From Notamacropus eugenii (taxonomy: Eukaryota > Chordata > Mammalia > Diprotodontia > Macropodidae), in contig NC_092872.1 in assembly GCF_028372415.1 (NCBI RefSeq), forward strand, positions 90,936,575 through 91,000,574: a DNA stretch of 64,000 bases, given 5' to 3'. The position numbers and the translations under genes are program-made. The stretch's first letter is position 1. Each line of letters starts with the position of its first letter. This document shows, in pieces, positions 20,440 through 30,489 of the stretch. Below the pieces are notes generated by a model, which did not search any database, had not been told where the DNA came from, and worked only from the letters and a program-made list of their open reading frames with translations.

Positions 20440-21635
20440 TGAACTGACCCTGGATCTTCTAGGTAAGAAGGAAATTTTGCAATTGAAGTTGCCACATCAG
20501 GAGGGACAGCTGTATTAATTAGCCAGGCCTAGGACTTGAAGGCTCACTTCACCAAACCGTGGATGACCTATTGCTGTCAGTGGGCACTATAGCCACAGCT
20601 CTGACCTCAAAGTGCCCTAGAACAAGGTTAGCCTTTGTACCCTGATTGACAAACAAAAAGAAGGAAGTCAGGGAGAGCTGGCTGATTTGCAAGCCGAGCT
20701 TGTCACTTCCAAAACTAGGCCTCCTTAAGACAAAACTAATGGGAAAGGATTTGGCTCTTTCAGACAAACGATGGGATTTTTGGGTTCCAGTCAGGACCAG
20801 GGACCAGTAAGTGACAGTCAGTGTTTGGCAGAACAGCCTGGACTATTTTTCAGTTGGTTTAGGTTCGGCCAACTCCCCACTGTATTTTGCCAAATTCATT
20901 TTCCAATCCCATTCAAACTTCATGGATTGCAAGGAAAATTTGGCCATAACCCTCTTATTCCCTCCAACCCTTCTTAGCACCAGATTTGGAGGTGGGAGTG
21001 GATTTGCAAATTCTACCCCCAGTCTCATTTCAAAGCCCTTACAATCCATGCCTTTCAAACCCAGAAATTCCATGAGACACTAGGTAAAAGGAAGACTTAC
21101 GCTGTGACATTTTAGGGTGAACGTTGCTTTGAGTTCTGGCTCTTGAGGCAATGACAACTTTGTTTTTACCTGCTTGTCTGTTTCCTTTACACTTATGGGG
21201 ATGGGGACACCCAAAAAGGATGTTTTCTGACTGACTGAGAATGAGTTTAGGATTGTAGAAGGGACAGTTAGATTCAGAATACCCAACTGAGAAAATCCCG
21301 TAGAGGGGAGTAGTGAGGAGAGGGGGGGCTCATAGAACCCACATATTTAGACCTGGAAGAGAATTGTGTTCTAGAACCCTCTCTTGAGGGCAGGTGGTAG
21401 AAGGCTGAGTGTTCTTGGGCTGGAGAGAATCATAAGGACCAAGATAGATCCGACGACCTTTCGTTGAAATTTAGGTTAGAAAACTGAAGTACCAATCACT
21501 TGTGGCAAGAATTTTCAGGGTCCTTACTAGCTATTGCCCAAATTAGCCAGCACAAAATTCAGAGAGAAAAACAAACTACAGTTTATTCACTCAACAACAT
21601 GACCCAGGAGGTGATGCCGAGAAGTTCTAACTTGC
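20440..21635. other. Repeat-poor spacer between the two direct repeats
   Basis: About 1.2 kb without recognised transposons. Small opposed open frames at 20811-21083 (plus) and 20843-21073 (minus) overlap almost fully, which is typical of chance. Confidence 0.35.
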
Positions 21636-21639
21636 CTGC

Positions 21640-21827
21640 GGTTTCTGCCAGTGCTGCTGAGTTCGCTTGAACACATGAAGGCAAGAGTACACCTGCAAGT
21701 GCCAACTTCATTTTTCAACGATCTCCCTTATGATGCAATTACCAGGAACTTGTAAAAGTGTGAAACATCTGTTTTTGGCTTAGTACCTAGCGGAGCATTA
21801 CATATACAGTAGGCACTCAGCCTGTAC
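21640..21827 (+). repeat. Local direct repeat, copy B
   Basis: Second copy of the 20228-20424 sequence, starting 1.41 kb downstream. It has several substitutions, and a block of roughly ten bases is absent after ccaggaac. Similarity stops on both sides within about 10 bases of the stated ends. Confidence 0.8.
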
Positions 21828-21829
21828 TG

Positions 21830-22450
21830 TGACGGATATTTTGTCTCAGAATTCTGCAGATGACATGTGTATATTTACACATATAAATTATTATTTTATG
21901 TATGTATGTATATATGTATATCTTCTCTCCTGCTGTGCTATTTACTAGGAGCCAGAGAGGAACAACTTTTTACAAAGCAGTTTTGGTAAGAGCAGGAAGA
22001 TATTACAAGTAGACAGGAATAAGTACTTAATACAACAAAAGGTGATGCTCATCCCTTGTTACAAAGGAAAGAATCTTCCTTGTTAGCAAAGCCTTGTATA
22101 CTAGACCAAAGCAATTCTAGTAAGTCTGGCAGTCAGTAAGCATTTGTTCAGGGCCTACTACCTTTATTAGTTATAATAAAAGAAGGGAACTTCCCTGCAT
22201 TGTTGAGATTCTTTGAATTTTCTTTTGTAGTCTTAAGAGGAAGGGAAATATGGAAGGGGTCATTCCCTACATGTCAAAGAAACAGAAAAATAGGAAATAG
22301 AGGATAAAATGGGGTTCTAATTTCCCCAAATCCACTTTCCACACAAGTAAGAAGCTTTTATTGTATGCTACAACTTGGTGCAGCTCTGTCTCACTCAAAT
22401 CCAATTCACAGGCAAGTCACGACTTTGCCCTCATGCCACTGGATGTCTTC
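21830..22450. other. No recognised feature
   Basis: Unassigned sequence with a short TATG-repeat patch near 21896-21924. Confidence 0.35.
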
Positions 22451-22704
22451 CAGAAGTGAAGGACCGACACCAACAATGTGCCAGGCATGGTACTACACCC
22501 TGGGCAACTAAATTCAGTGAAGGGATGTAAATATATTCAGAATAAATACAATGGAAATAAAGGCAAGTGAATGCAAAGTACTTAAATACAAGGTCCTTTG
22601 AGAGGAAGAGAGTGAACACGTGGGGAGCATCCCAGAACCTCATTTCAGGGCACTCAAGGCAGGCAACCATCTCTTCACTTTTTCACCAGGTAACAATCCA
22701 AACT

Positions 22705-22865
22705 CCTCCATATGCCCCTGGGTACTTCCCCTTCCCTCTAATTTTTAACTCCTTCCCTCTTTAGAATATAAGCTTCTTGAGGGCAGGCTTGTATCTGTAT
22801 CCCTATTGCTTCTGCACAGTCCCTAGCACCTAGTAAGCACTTAATAAATTCTTATTAACTGAATG
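22705..22865 (+). mobile_element. L2 3' terminus
   Basis: Shows aagcttcttgagggcaggct, then tatccctattgcttctgc, cctagcacctagtaagcact and a final taataaattcttattaactg. A small antisense L2 scrap lies upstream near 22470-22510. Confidence 0.8.
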
Positions 22866-22869
22866 ACCA

Positions 22870-23105
22870 GAAGTATAGTGGCAGCTATAGTGGATAAAAT
22901 GCTGGATCTGGATTCAGGAAGACCCAAGTTCAAATCCTACATCAGACACTAGCTCTGTGACCCTATATGTCTGCCTCAGTATCCTCATCTGTAAAATGGA
23001 GAGAATACTAGCCACTATGTCCCAAAGTTGTAAAAATAAAACGAGATAACATTTGTAAAGTGCTTTGCAAAGCTTAAAGCACTGTATTAATGATAGGTAT
23101 TAGCA
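22870..23105 (+). mobile_element. MIR/THER1-type SINE
   Basis: Head agtggcagctatagtggata, then attcaggaagacccaagttc and ctcatctgtaaaatggag, with the MIR tail gtaaagtgctttgcaaag. Its tail end is also part of a small duplication shared with 24575-24660. Confidence 0.8.
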
Positions 23106-23145
23106 GATGATGCTTGAATTTTGTCTTAAAGGAGAAAAGGGATTC
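23058..23145 (+). repeat. Small local duplication, copy A
   Basis: The segment aagtgctttgcaaagcttaa...tgatgcttgaattttgtctt recurs at 24575-24660. It spans the end of a MIR tail and the following non-MIR bases, so the junction itself is shared. Confidence 0.75.
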
Positions 23146-23450
23146 TATCATCCAATAAGTATTTATCAATCACATACTGTGTAATAGGCACTGTGCTAGG
23201 CACTGGGGGAGTCAATGAATGAAACAATCCCCACCCATATGGAGCATACTCTGTAGGAGGCAGAGGTAAGGAGAGAGGGCATTCCTGGTATGCATGGGGG
23301 ACAGCAATGCACATCATGTATGTGCAGTGTGATGAGTAGATAGGCTGATTTGGTTGGATTGAAGAGGGAAAGAAGGGGAATAAGGCACAATGAGGCTGGA
23401 AAGATAGGTTGGGGACAAGTTCTCAAGGGTTTTAAAAGTGAAACAGAGGA
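23146..23450 (-). mobile_element. L2 3' region, antisense
   Basis: Contains ccaataagtatttatcaatc, then aggcactgtgctaggcactg, followed by the ggtaaggagagagggcattc block and gttctcaagggttttaaaag. A diverged antisense copy with an internal deletion. Confidence 0.7.
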
Positions 23451-23459
23451 GAAGACATA

Positions 23460-24300
23460 CCTGTTTGGGACTGAGTAGTGATTTCTATAATATTCACACT
23501 TCTAATGACCTCACCTCAGTGTACTATCTCTGAATTTGTATATATTTTTTTCTTCTTACAAACAAACTCTAGAAAAGCTACTCTTGAGATCTGCAAATAT
23601 GTGGTAGCAAAGGTGGAAGGGCAATAAAGGGCAAATATCTGAATTAGTCATCCAACTACTGTGTCAAAAGCAGAAGGCAGACATGAGACAGGTCATTAAA
23701 GGTCTGGTGTTGTAGGCCCTAAGCCCTAGGAGGCAAAGGGACTGAGAGATGAGGAAGACTAGGGTGTTCAGGACCTGAAACTGAGGTTTACAAAATGATT
23801 GAAAAAAAAAATAATCGAATTTGAGCAAGTCACAAAAAGAGGAAGTATTGAGACCAAAAGCAAGTTCTCCTGGATGGACTCCAAGGAGGAGCTGGAATCC
23901 CCGGGAAGCTAGCCGAGATCAGCAAGGCTTGGGGCCCAGGGACAGATCTTTCACAGAATCCAAGCCACACAGTGTCTGTGTTTTGTTAGAAACAGAGAGC
24001 CTAGAAACAACTGGAGACTATTCACCGTCCATCCATGGGGCTCCAGCAGCCAATGGCTAAGGAAGCAGTGTGGTCTTGGAATTTGTGATAAATGAATGTT
24101 AAGTATGCCCTCTGCTGCTGCCATACTGGTTCCCTCTCTAAGGATGGAAAATCAGGGATGAGCTCAACCGGTACCTTTCAGACTGGTCTTTCCAGACTGG
24201 ATCTGAGAGCAGCTTCCAACATCAAATACTTGCTCAATTCTATATTCAGGCTCTGGAGCCAAATGAGCTTACAATCACATAAAATGGAGAAAATAACACC
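23460..24300. other. No recognised feature
   Basis: Unassigned sequence. The plus strand has frames of 79 codons (23821-24060) and 98 codons (24092-24388), neither with a recognised motif. The second runs into a SINE-like repeat. Confidence 0.35.
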
Positions 24301-24309
24301 AATCACAGA

Positions 24310-24490
24310 TTCAGAACTTCAAGATACCTTAGAATCCATCCAATTCAGCTGCGATATTTTAAAGATGAGGAAACTGAGGTCCAAATAAGTAAAATGACTT
24401 GTCCATGTCATATAGTTAGTAAGGTTCAGGAGTCAGAATTTGAACTCATATCTTCCTGTCTCCAAGTCTAGCATGCTATGCACTACAGCC
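24310..24490 (-). mobile_element. MIR/CR1-like short repeat, antisense
   Basis: Starts with agattcagaacttcaagat, has the ttttaaagatgaggaaactg and tcatatagttagtaagg blocks and ends with catgctatgcactacagcc. Same layout as the copies at 0.9, 27.1 and 43.5 kb. Confidence 0.6.
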
Positions 24491-24574
24491 AATCATGGCT
24501 GACAAGGCCAATGCATCTGGTGGCCTGTTTTTTTGTGCAGCCTAAGAACTAAGAATGGTTTTCATATTTTTAAG

Positions 24575-24660
24575 TAAAGTGCTTTGCAAAACTTAAAGCA
24601 CTGTATTAATGCTAGGTATTAGAAGATGATGCTTGAATTTTTTGTCTTAAAGGAAGGAGA
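24575..24660 (+). repeat. Small local duplication, copy B
   Basis: Matches 23058-23145 in the same orientation with few differences (aactt for gctta, tgctagg for tgatagg). The full MIR body that precedes copy A is absent here. Confidence 0.75.
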
Positions 24661-24664
24661 TTCT

Positions 24665-25070
24665 TGTATTTAAAAATATATAAACCAAACTTTATTTTTA
24701 AAAGTAAATACCATTGTAGGGTAAGAGGTGAGGGGTGGGGGCATTCAAAATCAAGAATTTGGTCCATGAGCTATAGTTCAAGGAAAGGGGTTGTTTTCTG
24801 TGAACTTTGGGGGTAAAGAGGGTGTCAAATTGAATTATTTTAACTTTTCAGATGACGGAAACATTAACTTTTCTTCACTTTTTTTTAGTGAAAGGGAAGA
24901 GGTGGTGGGAGAAGAGATCTGGTAATTAGATAGGAATGTGATTATACCCAGGAAGCAGAGTGCTGATAAATGGTAACAACTAGTATAATAATATATTATT
25001 ATTATATATGTAACATATATTATATATAAGTAATAATAATACTTTTAAGTTTGATTTCCATTAGCAGCAT
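24665..25070. other. AT-rich stretch with a palindrome
   Basis: No recognised transposon. The AT-rich palindromic block at 24981-25043 is described separately as a finding. Confidence 0.4.
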
Positions 25071-25074
25071 TTTC

Positions 25075-25235
25075 TCCAATACTTTCTTAAGTCTAGAGGG
25101 TCAATCAATAAAACAATAAGTCCAGTCCTTATTTTGGACATTTCTCTATTTCTGAGATGTAGATGTTCACACTAAAAATTTAACAATTGGCTCTTTGAGT
25201 CAGCACTGGTGAGCCCCATTGCCAAGACAGAGTGG
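25075..25235 (+). repeat. Unnamed dispersed element X, fragment
   Basis: Shares tttctgagatgtagatgttc, aaaaatttaacaattggctc and an upstream aataaaacaataagtccag with the longer copies at 33236-33610 and 34548-34900. Only the second half is present. Confidence 0.65.
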
Positions 25236-25244
25236 GAAAAAGCA

Positions 25245-25660
25245 AATTCTTGCTAGGTTTGGAATGAAAAGACCTGGGTTCAAGACCTATATATGTCACT
25301 TACTAGCTATGTGTCGTTATTGTATCAGCTGTGTCTGATTCTTAGCAACCCCCTTTGGAGGGGGGGGGGGGGTTCTTATCAAAGATACTGGAGTAATTTG
25401 CCATTTCCTTCTACAGCTCATTTTACAAACGAGAAAACTAAGGCAAACAGGGTTAAGTGACTTGCCCAGAGTCATATGGACAAGTTAGTCAGTGTATGAG
25501 GACAGATTTGAACTCAGGTCTTCCTGATTCCAGGTCTGATGCTCTATCCATTGCACCACATAGCTGCTGCTGGACCTTAGTTTGCTCATCTACAAAATGA
25601 TATTGATTAGCATCAATTATCTCTAAGATTCATGCCAGCTCTGAAACTCCTAGGATCCTC
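25245..25660 (+). mobile_element. MIR-type SINE split by an antisense SINE
   Basis: The left half is 25245-25312 (gacctgggttcaagacctat, tcacttactagctatgtg). The right half is 25572-25660 (gaccttagtttgctcatcta, tgccagctctgaaactcc). Removing the insert restores the expected order of the MIR core. Confidence 0.75.
25313..25571 (-). mobile_element. SINE1-type SINE nested in MIR, antisense
   Basis: Reversed tail tgtgtctgattcttagcaac, then an expanded G13 run at 25360-25372 where the family has about four G, then gcaaacagggttaagtgact and the reversed head tccattgcaccacatagctg. Confidence 0.85.
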
Positions 25661-25861
25661 TAAATCTTCCAGTAATTGGGATTGCTGGATGATTTAGAGT
25701 GAACCTGAGACATAGATTCAGTGAATGGACTGAATCCTGAATGTCCAGATGGATGAAATCCAAGCAGAATGTTCTGGTGAAGAAGACACCATTCTCCTTG
25801 GGCACCCGAAGGAAGTCTAATGCTGTCCTCATGGGCTATACAAGGCTGTGATAAACTGTAG

Positions 25862-26010
25862 CTAGATGGAACATACAAAACTTGAGTATCAGACTAAGAA
25901 AGTGAGGCTGGTGACCTTGCACAGCCCTCCCTACCTCAAATCAAAGTCAGCTGCAAGCCATGTCATCTCCCTGATGTCATGGCCCTCTTTGAGAATGAAA
26001 GACAAACATA
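25862..26010 (+). mobile_element. Short RTE-tailed SINE
   Basis: Body gaggctggtgaccttgcaca, then aatcaaagtcagctgcaagc, and the tail gccctctttgagaatgaaag ending in an ACAACA-rich run. The tail matches the end of the RTE-type LINE at 61.3 kb read on its own strand. Confidence 0.8.
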
Positions 26011-26885
26011 ACAACAAAAAATTTTCTTTTGAAGTTCTTTGTAACTGTAGAATATTGTATAGTTTACTAAGTAGTTTTCTCTTGTAGGTTCATTTAGTTA
26101 TCTACACTGGTGTAGCATTTCTGAATTTGCACATAATTCATGTCTCAGTTGGGCTTTGGTCCCTAACATGGTAGACTTGGACACGAGTGAGGGAGGAATG
26201 ATATGACAGTCATAAACCAAAAATCACTCTGGTTTATACTCTTGCCCAGGGAAACCATGGAAATGACAGTATCTTGCTCCATGTGACCTTTTGGTACCCC
26301 TACAAGCATTCAGATTAATAACAAATAGTATATATGATACATTTTACTTAAACCCCCCCCAAATCCAGAACTATCCTCATCTCTAAGTCTCTGAACTTTC
26401 AGTAAATCTCAATTCCCCTTGCCAGAGCATATCAAGCAGCCTTCCCTTCTGAGGAGTGCCACTTTTCTCTCTGAGACCTGCAGAGACCACATGATTCATA
26501 GCACACGATGAAGGGATAGATCAGGATTGCTCCACAGTACCCATGGTGCCCTGCCATACTCTCTTTAGTATCAGTGTTAGAATAGGGCCTGTCTATTTGC
26601 TCCTCCCCAAAAGAGAAGTCTGTGTCTCATTGATCTTGGACGTCCATGACTCCCTATGATCATATTCCCTTTAGAAAGGGCAGGATTTATGGGTTTCTTT
26701 CTCCCCACTGTGGTTATCACGATTCTAATATCTCTTTGTGCATGTTTCTCTCCAGGAGCTGTGTACAGTCACCCTCTGTGTTCTTATTCCTAATGCTCTC
26801 TGTATTCCTTCATATCGAGAAAAAGAATCCCTCTAGGGGGTATCCCTTGTGAACAAAGGTAGAGGAGTTTAGCATTAAATCTATC
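26011..26885. other. Repeat-poor tract
   Basis: About 870 bases without recognised repeats. There is a C-run at 26351-26359, and the only open frames are 68 codons or fewer. Confidence 0.35.
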
Positions 26886-26889
26886 CATC

Positions 26890-27003
26890 TATCAACATAA
26901 GCCTTTATTAAGTGCTTACTATGTGCCAGGCACAATGCTAAGTGCTGAGGATACAAAAAAGACAAAAACACAAGAAGAGTCTCTGCCCTCAAGGAGCTTA
27001 TAT
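26890..27003 (-). mobile_element. L2 3' terminus, antisense
   Basis: Shows cctttattaagtgcttacta, tgtgccaggcacaatgctaa and tctgccctcaaggagcttat, the reversed end of L2. Confidence 0.8.
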
Positions 27004-27059
27004 AGTAGTAGTCTCCTTTTCTTTGTAAGTCAGTCCTAAAATAATAACAAAACCTCCAT

Positions 27060-27205
27060 TTATTATCATGAATTTAGAGCTAAAAGACAACTTAAAAGTT
27101 ATCTAAATCTAACTCTCTCTCATTTTACAGATGAGCAAACAGAGAGTCAGAAAAGATAGGCAACTTATCCAAGATCACAAAGTAGAGATGGATTTGATCC
27201 TAGTC
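27060..27205 (-). mobile_element. MIR/CR1-like short repeat, antisense
   Basis: Has tttagagctaaaagacaact, then aaatctaactctctctcatt, acagatgagcaaacagagag and caagatcacaaagtagagat, in the same layout as the copies at 24.3 and 43.5 kb. Confidence 0.6.
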
Positions 27206-27385
27206 ACTTAACCTCTATTTGCCTCAATTTCCTCTTTTGTAAAATGGAAATAATAATAGCCCCTACCTTCCAGAGTTGTTGTGAGGATCAAAGGATATAA
27301 TAATTACAAAGTAGTTGGCCCCGTGCCTAGCACATAGTAGGTGCTATGTAAATGTTAGCTATCATTTTTATTATTATTACAATCT
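27205..27385 (+). mobile_element. MIR-type SINE, 3' part
   Basis: Shows cagtcacttaacctc-like core bases, then cctcttttgtaaaatggaaa, gttgttgtgaggatcaaagg and the tail cctagcacatagtaggtgct. It is fused directly to the preceding antisense repeat. Confidence 0.8.
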
Positions 27386-27504
27386 GGAACATATTGTTCT
27401 CTAATAAATTTCATGTGTGAAAGACTCCACTACCTATCGCAGTTATAGCTCACATTTATGTAACACTCTACAGTTACAAAGAACTTTCAAGAGGAAATTT
27501 TTGG

Positions 27505-27665
27505 TTGCGTTTGTCCTTTGTTCTTGCAGAGGACCGTGACATCTGGAAGATGACATGACCTGCAGTTGACTTTGATTTGAGGGAGGAAGGGCTGTGCAAA
27601 GTCACCAGCCTCATTTTCTCCTCCAGAGCCATCTGGGTCCAATGGCCAGATCCAAGAGGAAATGT
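27505..27665 (-). mobile_element. Short RTE-tailed SINE, antisense
   Basis: Begins with the reversed tail gttcttgcagaggaccgtga, then ttgactttgatttgagggag, tgtgcaaagtcaccagcctc and agccatctgggtccaatggc. Confidence 0.8.
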
Positions 27666-27719
27666 GTTTTATGAGAAAGAAGAGCATCATCCGTGGAAAC
27701 AGAGTTGAGTTCCCTGAGT

Positions 27720-27925
27720 TGATTGTTAAATTTTTCAATGTGAGTGTTTACATCTTGGAAATTGGCAAATGTCACAAATCAGTACTTGATTTATTGTTTC
27801 ATTGATGGTCTGTACTTCAAAAAGTGATGGAAAATGTTAATAAAGCAGATTAAAAGGAAGTGTTTTATGTTCTTCAGAGAGCTGGTTGTTAAGCATTTAC
27901 CAGCACACCCCAGTTATAAAGTTAT
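27720..27925 (-). repeat. Unnamed dispersed element X, antisense copy
   Basis: Reverse complement of the element at 33236 and 34548. It contains gattgttaaatttttcaatg, tacatcttggaaattggca and, at its other end, gagctggttgttaagcattt followed by accagcacaccc. Confidence 0.7.
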
Positions 27926-27959
27926 TCTCTCCAATTTTTTTTAGCACAGATAAGAACCA

Positions 27960-28095
27960 AACCCTGCTTTTGAGTCAGAGGACACTGGAATAAATTTCAC
28001 TTTGGATGCTTACTGCCTGCATGAGTTTAGGTAGGTTGCTTAAACTGCCTGGGCCTCAGTTTCCTCATCTGCAAAACAAAAGAGTGGATTCTGGG
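27960..28095 (+). mobile_element. MIR-type SINE
   Basis: Has cctgcttttgagtcagagga, then actgcctgcatgagtttagg and cagtttcctcatctgcaaaa. A plus-strand copy, truncated in the tail. Confidence 0.7.
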
Positions 28096-28377
28096 CATGA
28101 GGTACCTGTAGTCTCTGCTGCTGGGGTGGCTAAAGCTAAGACTAGTAGATCAAGTAAGTTCAGGACTTCTGAGCTGCAGTAGGGCTGAAGCCAATCTGGT
28201 GTCCAATATAATGAGATCCAGGGAGTGGAGTTACAGCAGGTGGCCCAAGGAGGGCTAAACTAGCCTGGGATGGTAAAATGGGGCAGTTTAAAGTTTCTGT
28301 AACAAATCAGTATTAGGAAAAGACCTGTGAGTGGCTGCTACCCTTCTACCCTAGAAGAGAGGGATACCCAGGAGAAA

Positions 28378-28552
28378 TAAAGGAGAGAAGAGGAGAGGAG
28401 AGAAGAGGAGAGGAGAGAAGAGGGGAGGGGAGGAGAGGAGAGGAGGGGAGAAAGAGAGAGACAGACAGACAGACAGAGACAGAGAGAGACAGAGAGACAG
28501 AAATACAGAGAGAGACACAGAGAGACAGAGATACAGAGAGAGACACAGAGAG
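28378..28552. repeat. GA-rich microsatellite cluster
   Basis: A chain of (gagag)n, (gaca)n and (gagaca)n blocks about 175 bases long. It causes the two Ser-Leu-Cys-rich minus-strand frames at 28338-28613, which are not genes. Confidence 0.95.
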
Positions 28553-28619
28553 CAAATTGGTTGTGCAATCTGATCTGTAAAGTCCTTTCCAGCTCCAGCG
28601 TTCCATGAGTCACGTGTTA

Positions 28620-28695
28620 TCTTGTCTGGTCTTCACAACAACTTTGTGAGATATCTAGTACAAATATTATTATTCCCATTTTAGAGATAGGTGAT
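28620..28695 (-). mobile_element. MIR fragment, antisense
   Basis: Shows ttcacaacaactttgtgaga, then attattcccattttagagat, the middle of a reversed MIR. Confidence 0.6.
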
Positions 28696-28754
28696 CTTTC
28701 TTCTGCTCGTTCTATTCTCCCAGCACGATCACCACTAGGATCTGCTTAGCATTA

Positions 28755-29510
28755 CATACCTTTCCCCACTGGGTGCCATCTTATCTTTCTGGTCACACTT
28801 TACGCCCTTCCTCTATCCTCTGTACTCTGGCTACATTGCTCTGCTTACTGTTCCTTGCACAAGATGCTCCCTCTTCTGCTTTTGCATTCACTATCCCTGC
28901 TGATTTCCTCAAGTTGACTTCAAGATATGGTTCAAATCCCATCTTTTGCAAGAGATCTCTTATGTTGTTCAGTCATTTCAGTCATGTCCAACCCTTCCCA
29001 ACCCCTTTTCGGGAGGATTTCTTGGCAAAGATATTGGAGTGATTTGCCACTCCTTCTCCAGCTCATTTGACAGATGAAGAAACAGAGGCAAACAGGATGA
29101 AGTGACTTGCCCAGGCTCACACAGCTAGCAGGTATCTGAGGCCAGATTTGAACTCAGGTCTTCCTCACTCCAGGTCTGGTATTCTATTGATTGCACCATC
29201 TAGCTACCCATTACTATATATTGCTCCTATTCATTAAATTGGCCTCACGAACAATGCTCCTCACACATGAGACTTCATCTCTTGCCTCCATGCCTTTGCA
29301 TAGGCTGTATTTCTATTTCCTCCTTGGCCTCTTAAAATCTCTAGTTTCCTTCAAAGCCCTCCTCCACCTCCCCTATATTAATGTATAAATATTAAATTAT
29401 ACTGTTGTTTTACACAACAAAATGTAAAGCTCTTTGGGGGCAAGGACTATATCCCTTTTTGTCTTATCCTAGTACCTAATATGGTACCTTACTAATTGAT
29501 CCATTTAAAA
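28755..29510 (+). mobile_element. L2 LINE 3' fragments around a SINE
   Basis: 28755-28962 carries tgctccctcttctgcttttg and aaatcccatcttttgcaag. 29211-29510 carries cttgcctccatgcctttgca, ccttcaaagccctcctcc and aaagctctttgggggcaagg. Both match the last 500 bases of L2-group LINEs. The two pieces overlap in consensus space, so they may be two separate insertions. An antisense SINE1-type copy lies between them. Confidence 0.65.
28963..29210 (-). mobile_element. SINE1-type SINE, antisense
   Basis: Full reversed order from cagtcatttcagtcatgtcc, via ggcaaagatattggagtgat and cacagctagcaggtatctga, to the head attgcaccatctagctaccc. Confidence 0.9.
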
Positions 29511-29799
29511 CAGGGGCCATATTTTTACTTAAGAAACAAAAGACAATCTTTAGCCTGTACATGAAATACTAAGCAAATAGTAATTGATCAATAAATAAAA
29601 TGTTGGTTGACTGACCATGGGCCCCCTCCCCCATTGAAAAATACCAGTTTCTGAAGTATTTGCAGAACAGCAGCAGGCTCAGAGGTTAGAGACTTTTTGT
29701 CTGAACCACCTCCTTCCCCACCCTTCAGGGATGTTCTACCATGCTAGTTGATTGTCCCCTTAGACCTTACCAGTCCAGCCACGGGCAGTCCATTGTCAG

Positions 29800-30470
29800 T
29801 TTGTTAGCAAGTCTTTATTAAGGGCTTACTATGTGCCAGGTATTGTGCTAAGTGTTAGAGATACAAAGAAATGAGGAGTTTACATTCAAGTGAGGAAGAT
29901 AACATGCAAAATATTTTACATACAAAATATATACAGTATGGATAGAAGGTAGGGGCATCTAGGTTGCTAGAATGGATAGAATGTCAGGCCTGGAGTCAGG
30001 AAGATCTGAATTCAAATTCAGACTCAGATACTTACCAGTTGTGTGACCCTATGCAAGTCACTTAATCTTGTTTGCCTGAGTTTCCTCATCTGTTAAATGA
30101 GCTGGAGAAGGAGCATGTTTGCCAAGAAAACCCCAAATGAGGTCACAGAGAGTTGGATACAACTGAAATAAATTAATAACAACAGAAAATAGGTGGGAGG
30201 CAATCTAAGAGGTAAGGATACATAGGGGAGGAAGGAAGGAAGGAAAAGAAAGTGGAAGCCAGGAGGGGAGGTACAGAGAGAACATTCCAGGCCTGGGGTA
30301 CACCCAATTCAAAGGCATAAGATGGTGGCATACTGTGTTCAAGAAATAGTGTTGGTGGATCTTAGAGTAAAGGGAGGACAGTAAATGACAAGAAAACTGG
30401 AAGGGAAGGAAGGGGCTAGACTATTAAAAGCTTTAAATACCAAATAGAGGATTTTATATTCAGTCCCCAT
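29800..30470 (-). mobile_element. L2 3' region, antisense, split by a SINE
   Basis: 29800-29950 holds tctttattaagggcttacta, tgtgccaggtattgtgctaa. 30187-30470 holds gtgggaggcaatctaagagg, gaacattccaggcctggggt and tttaaataccaaatagagga. The pieces are collinear in the L2 antisense order with a SINE1-type copy between them. Confidence 0.75.
29951..30186 (+). mobile_element. SINE1-type SINE nested in antisense L2
   Basis: Head ggggcatctaggttgctaga, then ctggagtcaggaagatctga, aagtcacttaatcttgtttg and the RTE-like tail agagagttggatacaactga. Borders gatagaaggtagg and cagaaaataggtgg may be a worn target duplication. Confidence 0.85.
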
Positions 30471-30489
30471 AATGGCCACCTACCACCAG

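Noticed and set aside
28338..28613. Cysteine- and serine-rich frames on the minus strand
   Set aside because: They come from the GA/GACA microsatellite.
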